Origin: Pontimicrobium aquaticum
GTDB lineage: Bacteria > Bacteroidota > Bacteroidia > Flavobacteriales > Flavobacteriaceae
Direction: 5' to 3'
Assembly (NCBI RefSeq): GCF_005047595.1
Contig: NZ_SUPL01000005.1
Location: 62,001 to 126,000, forward strand
Length of the DNA: 64,000 nt
Shown: positions 1 to 7,688 of the stretch, piece by piece
Layout of the letters: each line of letters opens with the position of its first letter
How positions within the stretch are numbered: the stretch's first letter is position 1
Made by a program: the position numbers and the translations under genes
Notes under the pieces: model-generated
Databases searched by the model: none
What the model was told of the DNA's origin: nothing
Seen by the model: the letters and a program-made list of their open reading frames with translations, nothing else

Positions 1-80
1 CAAAGTACACCTTAAATTCTGGCAATGATGCTACTCCATTAGACATCTCAGGATGGACATGGAAAGACGCTAACCTATAA
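1..80 (+). CDS. 3' end of an unidentified gene (partial)
   Basis: The frame whose codons begin at positions divisible by three is open from the window edge to a TAA at 78-80, giving a C-terminus that ends in DISGWTWKDANL. It is followed by a strong hairpin terminator, as expected for a real gene end. The family cannot be named from about 25 residues. It lies beside the phosphate genes, so it may belong to that locus, but this is only position-based inference. Confidence 0.5.
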   Translation, partial: KYTLNSGNDATPLDISGWTWKDANL

Positions 81-116
81 TTAAGGCTTTATCTATATTT
101 AAATTAGTCTTTAAAT

Positions 117-146
117 AAAAAAGCATCCTTTAAAGGATGCTTTTTT
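117..146. terminator. Bidirectional intrinsic terminator
   Basis: A perfect hairpin (AAAAAAGCATCC, short AT loop, GGATGCTTTTTT) lies between the end of the partial gene on the plus strand and the end of the convergent gene at 149-475. The A run and T run on its two sides let it work for both transcripts. Confidence 0.85.
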
Positions 147-148
147 AT

Positions 149-475
149 TTAGTTTATAGTTTCTTTAGAAACTACATTATTATCATAATTGACTTCTTTC
201 ATAACACCGTCAATCCAGTGAATCCATTTGCCGACTTTTTTCCCATTATCATAATTCGCAGACACGGTCTTTTCACCTTGTGCATTAAAACTCAACCACT
301 CTCCATGTAATTTACCATCTAAAGTATAAGCTCCTATTTGGCTTATAACTCCATTGTCATGATAGTAGGTTACTTCAATAAGATTTTTGTTTTCATTAAG
401 TTTTAAATCTCTCTTTTGTTGTCCAAAAGACACCGCACAAATTAAAAAAACCAATAAAAAAATTGTGTTCTTCAT
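149..475 (-). CDS. Secreted MORN-repeat-like (YwqK-type) protein
   Basis: A 108-residue protein with an N-terminal signal peptide (MKNTIFLLVFLICAVSFGQQ, cleavage near residue 19). Two or three degenerate MORN-like units follow, with the recurring pattern of a gly/asp turn and an aromatic strand (NGKKVGKWIHWIDG near the C-terminus, DGKLHGEWLSF before it). This pattern is found in proteins annotated as YwqK-family; the family's name as an antitoxin is historical and no toxin partner is seen here. The protein is probably periplasmic or surface-exposed with a structural role. It is a single gene, convergent with the upstream partial gene and separated from it by a shared terminator. Its 5' side faces a long intergenic region holding TAACATT repeats, but these point away from it. 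Confidence 0.75.
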   Translation of the reverse strand: MKNTIFLLVFLICAVSFGQQKRDLKLNENKNLIEVTYYHDNGVISQIGAYTLDGKLHGEWLSFNAQGEKTVSANYDNGKKVGKWIHWIDGVMKEVNYDNNVVSKETIN

Positions 476-517
476 AATTATGGGTTTTACATTCTAATAT
501 CAAATATACATTCTTTT

Positions 518-557
518 TAACATTAAAACAATGTTTGCATAACATTAAATTAACATT
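518..557 (+). promoter_or_regulatory. Putative Pho box array (TAACATT, 11-nt phase)
   Basis: TAACATT occurs at 518-524, 540-546 and 551-557. The first and second copies are 22 nt apart and the second and third 11 nt, so all sit on the same DNA face; the slot between them (529-535, CAATGTT) is a degenerate copy. An 11-nt direct-repeat period is the known layout of PhoB operators. The same motif and spacing precede the porin and Pit genes. Orientation suggests action on a plus-strand transcript. Confidence 0.55.
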
Positions 558-749
558 CAGCCTTTAAAATTTTAATAAACAGTATGTTATAAAAACACAA
601 AGGTGATTTAAAAAGCTTAATGTTTAATTAATATTAGCATTACAATAACATGATGTTAGAGTTGCATATTTGCTGTGTCTTAAGACAAATTATTTAGTAT
701 TTCATATAATCTATTAGTTTTTGTCGACTACATTATCATGAATTCTAAT

Positions 750-780
750 GACTGCCTTTGGCCAAGGCAGTCTTTTTTTT
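750..780 (+). terminator. Intrinsic terminator without an upstream gene
   Basis: GACTGCCTT and AAGGCAGTC form a 9-bp stem with a TGGCC loop (750-772), followed by eight Ts. It is oriented for plus-strand transcription, yet no plus-strand gene lies between position 80 and here. Either a small RNA or an untranslated transcript ends here, or it insulates the porin promoter. Confidence 0.75.
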
Positions 781-801
781 ATCCAAACATTAATAGTTTG
801 G

Positions 802-819
802 TAACATTAAGTTAACATT
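802..819 (+). promoter_or_regulatory. Putative Pho box of the porin gene
   Basis: TAACATTAAGT followed by TAACATT makes two half-sites (802-808 and 813-819) exactly 11 nt apart. A TTTG consistent with the -7 element lies at 831-834, 18 nt after the start of the second half-site and 26 nt before the ATG. This fits a PhoB-activated promoter in which the operator replaces the -33 element. Confidence 0.65.
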
Positions 820-859
820 GATTATAGTTCTTTGCAGCGACAAAAACTATTAATAGATC

Positions 860-2050
860 ATGAAACTAAAACTATTCGTAACTGTCTTTGCAGTTTTTAC
901 TTTATTACATACTCAAGCTCAAGAAATACCAGCACCAAAATTTGGTAAAGGATTATTTAATTTAGTTGGACAAGACAGTTCTTGGACTATGAAAATTGGA
1001 GCTAGAATGCAATTTTTAGCAATTTCTAATTGGGAAGAAAACCAATCAAACGAATCTAATTTTTTAGTAAGACGTGCTCGTTTAAAATTTGATGGGTTTG
1101 CTTTTACACCTAAACTTAAATATAAATTAGAGTTAGGATTATCTAACAGAGATATTTCAGGCGCTTCTCCTTTTACTAGTAATGCTCCTCGATATATATT
1201 AGATGCAGTAATAAAGTGGAATTTCTATGAAAATTTTGAGCTTTGGTTTGGGCAAACTAAGTTACCTGGTAACAGAGAACGTGTTATATCTTCAGCAAAT
1301 ATGCAACAAGTAGATCGTTCGTTACTTAACAGCAGGTTTAATATTGACAGAGATTTAGGCATACAGCTTAGGCATCATTTTAATTTAACAGAGACTTTTG
1401 TTGTAAAAGAAATATTTTCGATTGCTCAAGGTGAAGGTAGAAATATTACAACGGGGAATATTGGAGGTCACCAATATACTGGACGCATTGAATTATTGCC
1501 AATGGGTAATTTTGCCAGTAAAGGAGATTATAAAGGAGCTGATTTAAAAAGAGAAGCATCTCCAAAACTAGCCTTAGGTATCACTTACGACCACAATGCC
1601 AATGCCGTAAAAAATAGAAGCAATCAAGGTTCTTATATGGAAAACGACGAAGGTTTTTATCAAACAAATATAAATACGCTTTTTATTGACGCTATGTTTA
1701 AATACCAAGGGTTTTCTTTAATGGCCGAATATGCCGATAGAGATGCTAAAAATCCATTTGCAAAAAACTCAAATGGCACGCTTACAGGAGATGTGGTACA
1801 AGTAGGAAAAGGTCTAAATGTACAATCAGGAATCTTGTTTAAAAATGATTGGGAACTATCTGGAAGATATACCAACATTGAATTAGACAAAAATATTACA
1901 GGAAAAAATAAAGAGCAGCAATATACTTTGGGTGTTTCTAAGTATATTGTAGGTCACAATTTAAAAGTACAAACAGATATAAGTTATTTAGATGTCGATA
2001 CAAGCAACAGCAATGTAATGTGGAGACTTCAGTTTGATATTCATTTTTAA
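860..2050 (+). CDS. Phosphate-selective porin (OprO/OprP family)
   Basis: A 396-residue outer-membrane beta-barrel protein with a signal peptide (first ~20 residues, ending HTQAQ). The early strand WTMKIGARMQFLA, the RRARLKFDGF segment and the C-terminal strand ending in Phe are the pattern of the phosphate-selective porin O/P family, whose usual length is near 400 residues. The protein should let phosphate or polyphosphate across the outer membrane. It lies 70 bp upstream of a phosphate permease, and both genes are preceded by the same TAACATT repeats, so phosphate-starvation control is likely. The substrate is inferred from family and context. Confidence 0.85.
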   Translation: MKLKLFVTVFAVFTLLHTQAQEIPAPKFGKGLFNLVGQDSSWTMKIGARMQFLAISNWEENQSNESNFLVRRARLKFDGFAFTPKLKYKLELGLSNRDISGASPFTSNAPRYILDAVIKWNFYENFELWFGQTKLPGNRERVISSANMQQVDRSLLNSRFNIDRDLGIQLRHHFNLTETFVVKEIFSIAQGEGRNITTGNIGGHQYTGRIELLPMGNFASKGDYKGADLKREASPKLALGITYDHNANAVKNRSNQGSYMENDEGFYQTNINTLFIDAMFKYQGFSLMAEYADRDAKNPFAKNSNGTLTGDVVQVGKGLNVQSGILFKNDWELSGRYTNIELDKNITGKNKEQQYTLGVSKYIVGHNLKVQTDISYLDVDTSNSNVMWRLQFDIHF

Positions 2051-2055
2051 AAACA

Positions 2056-2073
2056 TAACATTAACGTAACATT
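2056..2073 (+). promoter_or_regulatory. Putative Pho box of the Pit permease gene
   Basis: TAACATT at 2056-2062 and 2067-2073 are 11 nt apart. A TTTG -7 candidate lies at 2096-2099, 29 nt after the start of the second half-site. That is one 11-nt turn further than at the porin promoter, so the operator stays on the same helix face. Confidence 0.65.
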
Positions 2074-2120
2074 TTACAGCAAAAAACTAAAGATTTTTGC
2101 ACACTAACTATAACTAAATT

Positions 2121-4430
2121 ATGGATAATATTTATTTATTAATGTTAATTGCCATTACGATTCTTGCCGTTGCAGATATTGTAGTTGGAGTAAGTAACGA
2201 TGCTATTAACTTCCTAAACTCAGCCATTGGCTCAAAAGCCATTTCATTAAGAACCATTATGATTGTTGCTAGCTTAGGAATATTTATAGGCGCCGTGTTT
2301 TCTAGTGGTATGATGGAGGTTGCTAGAAAAGGAATTTTTGTTCCAGCTCAATTTGAGTTTAGCGAAATTATGCTCATTTTTATGGCAGTTATGATTACCG
2401 ATATATTACTATTGGACTTCTTTAACACCCTTGGGCTTCCAACATCAACAACAGTTTCAATAGTATTTAACTTATTGGGTGCTGCCGTTGTAATGTCATT
2501 AATTAAAATTAGCAGTTCAGAAAGTCAGACTTTAGCTGATTTAGGTAATTACATTAATACAGAAACAGCTCTAACCATTATTAGTGGAATTTTGCTTTCT
2601 GTATTAATAGCTTTTACTGTTGGAGCCATAGTGCAATGGGTCTCTAGAGTTATTTTTACTTTCAACTACGAGAAAAAAATAAAGAATTTTGGAGTTATTT
2701 TTGGAGGCGTTGCCTTAACAGCTATTACCTACTTTATATTTTTAAAAGGATTAAAAGGAACACCATATTATAGCGATCTTAAAGGTATGCTCGAAGGAAA
2801 TGAAGTATATATAATATTAGGAAGTTTTGTGTTTTGGGCATTGTTCTCATTTATATTTGAGCAAATCACTAAAAAAACAGTACTCCTATTTGTAATTGGT
2901 GTTGGAACATTTGGTTTAGCATTAGCATTTTCAGGGAACGATTTAGTGAATTTTATTGGTGTTCCAATGGCTGCATATCATTCTTATGAAGCGTGGGCTA
3001 GTAGTGGTATGGATACGACTATGTCTATGGCTGTGTTAGATAAAAAAGTACCTGCTGAACCATTATTGTTATTTATAGCTGGAGGTATAATGGTTTTAAC
3101 CTTATGGCTTTCTAAAAAAGCAAAAACAGTAGCCGAAACAGAAATTAGCTTATCACGCCAAGGTGAAACGCATGAAAAGTTTGAACCTAATAGGCTTTCA
3201 AGAAGTGTTGTAAAAGGGACTTCACAACTTTCAAATTACTTTAGTGCCTTAGTGCCAACATCTGTTCAAGAAAGTGTTTCTAAAAGTTTTAAAAAATCTG
3301 ATGTTATTTTAACAAAAGATCAAAGTATTGATGCTCCAGCATTCGACATGATTCGTGCGTCGGTAAACCTTATGGTGGCTGGTGTATTAATTGCCATTGC
3401 AACCTCTATGAAATTGCCTTTATCTACAACCTATGTAACTTTTATGGTAGCCATGGGTACATCACTTGCAGATCGCGCTTGGGGACGTGAAAGTGCTGTG
3501 TATCGTGTTGCTGGTGTATTAAATGTTATTGGAGGTTGGTTTGGAACTGCCATAGGAGCATTTATAGCCTCAGGAATTGTAGTGTATTTAATTAACTGGA
3601 ATCCTAAGGTCATGATACCTATTTTATTATTAATTACCGTTGTGTTATTATATAGAAATTACAAGTCTCACCAAAAAAGCTCAAGTAAAACAGTTGATGA
3701 AGATAGTTTAACAAAAGCCGAAAGTAGCTCTGTTCAAGGTGTTATTCAAGAAAGTGCCAAAAACATTGCAAATGTTGTAAAACGCACTAACAGAATATAC
3801 TCTAACGCTATTGTAGGACTAGCAAGACAAGATTTAACTTTGTTAAAGAAGAGTAAAAAACAGGTTGTTAAATTAACTCAAGAAGTAGATGATTTAAGAG
3901 ACAATATTTTCTTCTTCATTAAAAACCTAGATGAGTCTAGTGTTGAAGCCAGTGGTTTTTACATTGACATATTAGGTTACTTACAAGATATGACCCAGTC
4001 TTTAGAATATATTTCAAAAGTCTGCCACAAGCATATTAATAATAACCACAAAAAACTTAAGTTCAACCAAATTAAAGAACTTAAAGAAATTGATGACAAG
4101 CTTGAAATTCTTTTTAACGATACAGAAAAAGCTTTTAAAGCTGGATCTTTTGAAGAAATTGGTACTATTATTAACGAAAAGAAGGAAGTTTACGATTTGG
4201 TAAAAGACAAAATAAAAAAACAAGTTAAACGTACTAGAACCGAAGAGTCAAGTCCTAAAAACACAACGCTATATTTTAGTGTATTGCTTGAAACTAAAGA
4301 TTTAATGAATGCTACCATGAACTTATTAGAAGAATATCATAATTCTCATGATAGTTCGGTAGAACCAGCAACGCTTCCTGATGATATTGAAGATAATTCA
4401 GTTTCTGGTGATGTTGAGGAATCTAAATAA
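2121..4430 (+). CDS. Inorganic phosphate transporter, Pit/PHO4 family, with PhoU-like C-terminal domain
   Basis: A 769-residue inner-membrane permease. The N-terminal two thirds are hydrophobic helices carrying the duplicated PHO4 signatures: VSNDAINFLNSAIGSKAI near residues 24-41 and LPLSTTYVTFMVAMGTS near 430-446. From about residue 530 to 740 the chain is soluble, charged and helical, with repeated heptads typical of a PhoU-like domain. Pit proteins couple uptake of metal-phosphate to the proton gradient. Plain Pit proteins have about 400-500 residues; the longer form with a PhoU-like tail is known in Bacteroidota. The gene follows the porin gene and has its own Pho-box-like site, and it ends at a bidirectional terminator shared with the Na/Pi symporter gene. 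Confidence 0.88.
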   Translation: MDNIYLLMLIAITILAVADIVVGVSNDAINFLNSAIGSKAISLRTIMIVASLGIFIGAVFSSGMMEVARKGIFVPAQFEFSEIMLIFMAVMITDILLLDFFNTLGLPTSTTVSIVFNLLGAAVVMSLIKISSSESQTLADLGNYINTETALTIISGILLSVLIAFTVGAIVQWVSRVIFTFNYEKKIKNFGVIFGGVALTAITYFIFLKGLKGTPYYSDLKGMLEGNEVYIILGSFVFWALFSFIFEQITKKTVLLFVIGVGTFGLALAFSGNDLVNFIGVPMAAYHSYEAWASSGMDTTMSMAVLDKKVPAEPLLLFIAGGIMVLTLWLSKKAKTVAETEISLSRQGETHEKFEPNRLSRSVVKGTSQLSNYFSALVPTSVQESVSKSFKKSDVILTKDQSIDAPAFDMIRASVNLMVAGVLIAIATSMKLPLSTTYVTFMVAMGTSLADRAWGRESAVYRVAGVLNVIGGWFGTAIGAFIASGIVVYLINWNPKVMIPILLLITVVLLYRNYKSHQKSSSKTVDEDSLTKAESSSVQGVIQESAKNIANVVKRTNRIYSNAIVGLARQDLTLLKKSKKQVVKLTQEVDDLRDNIFFFIKNLDESSVEASGFYIDILGYLQDMTQSLEYISKVCHKHINNNHKKLKFNQIKELKEIDDKLEILFNDTEKAFKAGSFEEIGTIINEKKEVYDLVKDKIKKQVKRTRTEESSPKNTTLYFSVLLETKDLMNATMNLLEEYHNSHDSSVEPATLPDDIEDNSVSGDVEESK

Positions 4431-4450
4431 GAAAAAATACCTTTAAATAT

Positions 4451-4482
4451 AAAAAAGCACCTACTCTATAGGTGCTTTTTTT
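4451..4482. terminator. Bidirectional terminator between two phosphate transporter genes
   Basis: An A run, the stem GCACCTA/TAGGTGC with a CTCTA loop, then a T run. It serves both the plus-strand Pit gene and the convergent symporter gene, whose stop codon (4461-4463) lies inside the stem. Confidence 0.85.
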
Positions 4483-6224
4483 GTGTCATTCTCTAAAATA
4501 GTATCTCTTTTACCGTAAAGCAGTTCGGCAACAATAATTAGGTTTTTTATCATGTCATTGACATTGTCATTGTCGTTAACTAAAGACGATGCCATTTCAA
4601 CTGTTATTAGGTCTTTTCTAATTAAATTGTTTATCTCTAAATTATCTGTTTGCTTATTAACCCTCGCTCTATCCTTTAATTTTTTAAGCGTCTCATAATA
4701 TTTGTTATTATCTTTTTCTGTTCTAAACAAATAAATAACACGAAGTACTTTTGCTACTTTTTTTCTAAGCTTATCATACTCTTTTTTAATATGCGGATTA
4801 TTAGAGTTTAGATAAAGTTCGATATTCCTGCTTAATTCATTTACGTCCTTTATTACTTCAACCATGCGCCTATTAGCTGCTTTAATTTCGGCTACTTCAT
4901 TGTTTTGTGTTTCAGTTAAGGATAATGTACTCTGTGCTTTAGTAGCAAACTTAATTATCTCGCCATAGATATGCTTTATCCGCGTGGTGTATAATGTTCT
5001 TATATCTGTTTCAAACAAGATATTAGATTTTTTAATCACCTTTTTAAGCTTTAAATCTGATTTTATATCTTCTCTATGAATGTTTAAAGCATGTGCTACT
5101 ATTTCAAAAACAGCATTTTTAAATAAATATTTTGACTCTTTTATTAAAGTAGCAATGGCTGTTTCAGGGTATTTTAATGCGTTGTTAGTTAAGAATTTAG
5201 GTTCATCAACTGCTTTAGTTGTATCTAGCCTTTTTGGCACAACTCTTTCTACAACTTTAGCTATTGGCTTTACAAACCACACTAATAAAAAGGTATTCAT
5301 AATATTAAACATAGTGTGGAATAGTGAAATAGCAACAGGAATAGCCGCTGCACTTAAATATGGTGAGTTAGATCCAAACTGAACAGATAACCAACTTACA
5401 AGTCTTAAAAAGGGATAAAATAACGCCAACATCCAGATAACGCCAATAATATTAAAAATTAAATGTGCTCTAGCAGTTTGTTTTGCTCGATAATTAGCGA
5501 CAATTGCTGCTAAATTTGCAGTAATGGTAGTACCAATATTTTCGCCTAAAACCATAGCTGCCGCCATTTCAAAAGGTATCCAACCTTCGGCAGTCATTAT
5601 TAAGGTTAATGCCATGGTGGCACTTGAAGACTGAATAACAACCGTTAAAACAGTGCCTATAAACAAAAATATTAGTATGGATAAATATCCTAAATCTGTA
5701 TATCGAGATAAGAATGATAATATCTCAGGGTTGTTTTTAATGTCTGGCATTGCCTCCTTTAAAAACTGCAATCCAATAAAAATAAGCGCAAAGCCAATTA
5801 TAAAACTACCTATATTTTGGGTTTTACTCTTCTTAGCAAACGTAAACGCAAAACCAAAACCTACAAGTGGTAACGCGATGGCACTCATACTAACTTTAAA
5901 GCCTAAAATAGTGATTAACCATGCTGTTATGGTGGTTCCAATATTGGCTCCCATAATCACACTAATAGCTTCTGTTAAGGTTAATAAACCTGCATTTGAA
6001 AAACTTACCACCATTAATGTTGTGGCAGAGGATGATTGAATTACTGATGTAATAAGAAACCCTGTTGTAATGCCTAAAAACCTATTAGAAGTCATTGTCG
6101 CTAAAATAGACCTCATCTTATCGCCTGCTAGTTTTAAAAGTGCATCACTCATCACTTTCATACCAAACAAAAAGACTCCTAAAGCACCTATTAATTGAAG
6201 TACATCTGTAAAACCGTATTGCAT
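4461..6224 (-). CDS. Na/Pi cotransporter family protein with PhoU-like tail
   Basis: A 587-residue membrane protein of the NptA/Na-Pi cotransporter II family. The duplicated QSSSA motif, which forms the phosphate/sodium site, is present at residues 63-67 and 198-202, each followed by a GANIGT or GENIGT segment. About ten hydrophobic helices fill residues 1-320; residues ~350-560 are charged and helical, as in the PhoU-like domain of bacterial NptA proteins. It faces the Pit gene tail to tail. The two permeases and the porin make a three-part phosphate uptake set. No TAACATT repeat is seen in its upstream region (6225-6293), so it may not share the Pho control. Confidence 0.88.
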   Translation of the reverse strand: MQYGFTDVLQLIGALGVFLFGMKVMSDALLKLAGDKMRSILATMTSNRFLGITTGFLITSVIQSSSATTLMVVSFSNAGLLTLTEAISVIMGANIGTTITAWLITILGFKVSMSAIALPLVGFGFAFTFAKKSKTQNIGSFIIGFALIFIGLQFLKEAMPDIKNNPEILSFLSRYTDLGYLSILIFLFIGTVLTVVIQSSSATMALTLIMTAEGWIPFEMAAAMVLGENIGTTITANLAAIVANYRAKQTARAHLIFNIIGVIWMLALFYPFLRLVSWLSVQFGSNSPYLSAAAIPVAISLFHTMFNIMNTFLLVWFVKPIAKVVERVVPKRLDTTKAVDEPKFLTNNALKYPETAIATLIKESKYLFKNAVFEIVAHALNIHREDIKSDLKLKKVIKKSNILFETDIRTLYTTRIKHIYGEIIKFATKAQSTLSLTETQNNEVAEIKAANRRMVEVIKDVNELSRNIELYLNSNNPHIKKEYDKLRKKVAKVLRVIYLFRTEKDNNKYYETLKKLKDRARVNKQTDNLEINNLIRKDLITVEMASSLVNDNDNVNDMIKNLIIVAELLYGKRDTILENDTKKAPIE

Positions 6225-6326
6225 ATATTTCTGTTAGTTCTTATCGACTAATTAATTTTCATTAAATATAACTTAAAAAAGTTTTACCTTGTTATGATAA
6301 AAATCATGTCATTAAAACACACCCTT

Positions 6327-7049
6327 ATGAAGTCCTTTTTTACAAGCTTTATTATAGTTATTTTGTTGTTTACTTCATGTAAAGACGTTCCTTTAACAGG
6401 AAATATGTTACTTGATAAAGCCATAAATTATCATGACCCAAATGGTAATTGGAATGCTTTTGATGCCACTTTTAATGTACACATGGAAACACCTAATAGC
6501 TCTGATAGGCTAAGTACAATTTCCATTAACCTTCCAGAGGATGTGTTTTCTTTAACTGCAACTCGAGATACCATAACCACTAAATACAATTTAAATAAGG
6601 GCGAATGCACCATTGGGTTAAATGACAGTACAAATATTGCTGAAGCTACAGCTAAAGCGTATAATTTAAGTTGCGATCGTGCCAATATGTATAAAAACTA
6701 CTATACCTATTTGTATGGTTTACCTATGAAGCTGAAAGATCCTGGAACCCATATTGCTAAAACCGTTGAAACAAAAACATTTAAAGGCAAAGAGTATTTG
6801 GTTTTAAAAGCTACTTACGATAAAGACGTTGGAACAGATATTTGGTATTTTTATTTTAATCCAGACACCTATGCCATGGAAGTTTACCAGTTTTTTAAAC
6901 AAGATGATAATGGCAACCAAAAAGATGATACTGGTGAGTATATTGTATTAACCGAGGAAGCTATGGTTAATGGCATTAAAATGCCAAAAAAACGTGCTTG
7001 GTATTATAATAAAGATGATGGGTATTTAGGGACAGATATATTGGAGTAA
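6327..7049 (+). CDS. DUF6503-type lipoprotein
   Basis: A 240-residue predicted lipoprotein. Starting at the ATG at 6327 gives a compact signal peptide with the lipobox LFTSC and Cys at residue 18; earlier in-frame ATGs at 6294 and 6306 only lengthen the leader. After the signal comes the phrase AINYHDPNGNWNAF, characteristic of a flavobacterial family (DUF6503) whose beta-rich fold resembles LolA-like lipoprotein carriers. Function is unknown. It is divergent from the Na/Pi symporter gene and ends 1 nt before the next gene, with which it may be cotranscribed. Confidence 0.7.
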   Translation: MKSFFTSFIIVILLFTSCKDVPLTGNMLLDKAINYHDPNGNWNAFDATFNVHMETPNSSDRLSTISINLPEDVFSLTATRDTITTKYNLNKGECTIGLNDSTNIAEATAKAYNLSCDRANMYKNYYTYLYGLPMKLKDPGTHIAKTVETKTFKGKEYLVLKATYDKDVGTDIWYFYFNPDTYAMEVYQFFKQDDNGNQKDDTGEYIVLTEEAMVNGIKMPKKRAWYYNKDDGYLGTDILE

Positions 7050-7050
7050 A

Positions 7051-7518
7051 ATGAAAAAAAATAAGAACAAACAACCGGAAATTGATACTTACAATGAATT
7101 TATTAAAAATTACTATAATGAATCTTCTAAGGTAGAAAGCTATTCTCGAAATAGAATTGATTACTTGACAATTACCTTAAGTACTGGTGGAATTGTTTTT
7201 GGAGCAACCATTCTGAAGTTCATCTTTGAAAACCAACTGGATATTGAAACTTCATTAGTTAAAGCATCTATGGTGTTTTTTATAATCACCATAGTTTTAA
7301 ACTTTATCAATCAACATTTTGCAGTCAAAGTTCATCAAAATGAAAAAGAATGGGCACAAAAAGAACAAGAAATTATTAGATATGAAAGTAAAGAAGAAAA
7401 CAAAATTAATAGAATGAAAATTTTGAATAGCGCAATCACATGGTTAAATCTTGGTGCTTTAGTAACTTTATTTGTTGGCTTAATTACAATATCAATATTT
7501 TTGCTTACTACTTTTTAG
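7051..7518 (+). CDS. Small membrane protein of unknown function
   Basis: 155 residues with three hydrophobic helices at about 41-60, 70-92 and 128-154. Between the second and third is a highly charged, probably coiled-coil segment (KEWAQKEQEIIRYESKEENK). The N-terminus is polar and lysine-rich, so it probably faces the cytoplasm. I do not recognise the family. It follows the DUF6503 lipoprotein gene by one base, which suggests an operon. Its 3' end overlaps a possible minus-strand small ORF (7508-7615). Confidence 0.6.
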   Translation: MKKNKNKQPEIDTYNEFIKNYYNESSKVESYSRNRIDYLTITLSTGGIVFGATILKFIFENQLDIETSLVKASMVFFIITIVLNFINQHFAVKVHQNEKEWAQKEQEIIRYESKEENKINRMKILNSAITWLNLGALVTLFVGLITISIFLLTTF

Positions 7519-7615
7519 GCCTACCCGTACCACTGGGTTTTTGCGGTCTAGAAGGTGCTGGCTGTGAATTAGTTTGAGTACCTCCTCCTCCTGGTTTAGT
7601 TTCTAGATTCTTCAT
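7508..7615 (-). CDS. Possible 35-residue Gly/Pro-rich peptide
   Basis: A minus-strand ORF runs from an ATG at 7613-7615 to a TAG at 7508-7510. It encodes a short basic, disordered peptide with a run of four glycines after MKNLETKP and a tail rich in Pro, Ser and Lys ending GRPKK. It lies downstream of nrdA in the same direction, after an imperfect inverted repeat (7634-7659, GGGAAGAAG against CTTCTTTCCC). Its last 11 bases overlap the convergent membrane-protein gene. No signal peptide or known family. It could be a real microprotein or chance; composition bias is the main support. Confidence 0.3.
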   Translation of the reverse strand: MKNLETKPGGGGTQTNSQPAPSRPQKPSGTGRPKK

Positions 7616-7688
7616 TTTTTAAAAATTTAAAATGGGAAGAAGAATTAACTTCTTTCCCCCCATTTGACAACATTTATTTATTGAATTA

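Larger units (their letters stand above)
476..859. other. Intergenic region with Pho-box-like repeats and an orphan terminator
   Basis: This 384-base gap has no convincing ORF on either strand. It holds three in-phase TAACATT half-sites (518, 540, 551), a 13-bp palindrome TAACATGATGTTA (646-658), an intrinsic terminator on the plus strand (750-780) with no coding sequence before it, and the Pho box of the porin gene (802-819). A short untranslated transcript ending at 780 would explain the orphan terminator. Confidence 0.6.

Noticed and set aside
149-475. Toxin-antitoxin module suggested by the YwqK family name
   Set aside because: The name antitoxin for MORN-like proteins is historical. No toxin-like partner gene is adjacent and the protein has a secretion signal.
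738-812. Short leader peptide ORF running over the terminator at 750-780
   Set aside because: The frame is of chance length, overlaps the terminator and the Pho box and has no ribosome-binding features.
1660-1890. Minus-strand frame inside the porin gene
   Set aside because: It is a shadow of a clear family member on the other strand. The same holds for the many short antisense frames within nrdA, moeA, hybrid kinase and feoB genes.
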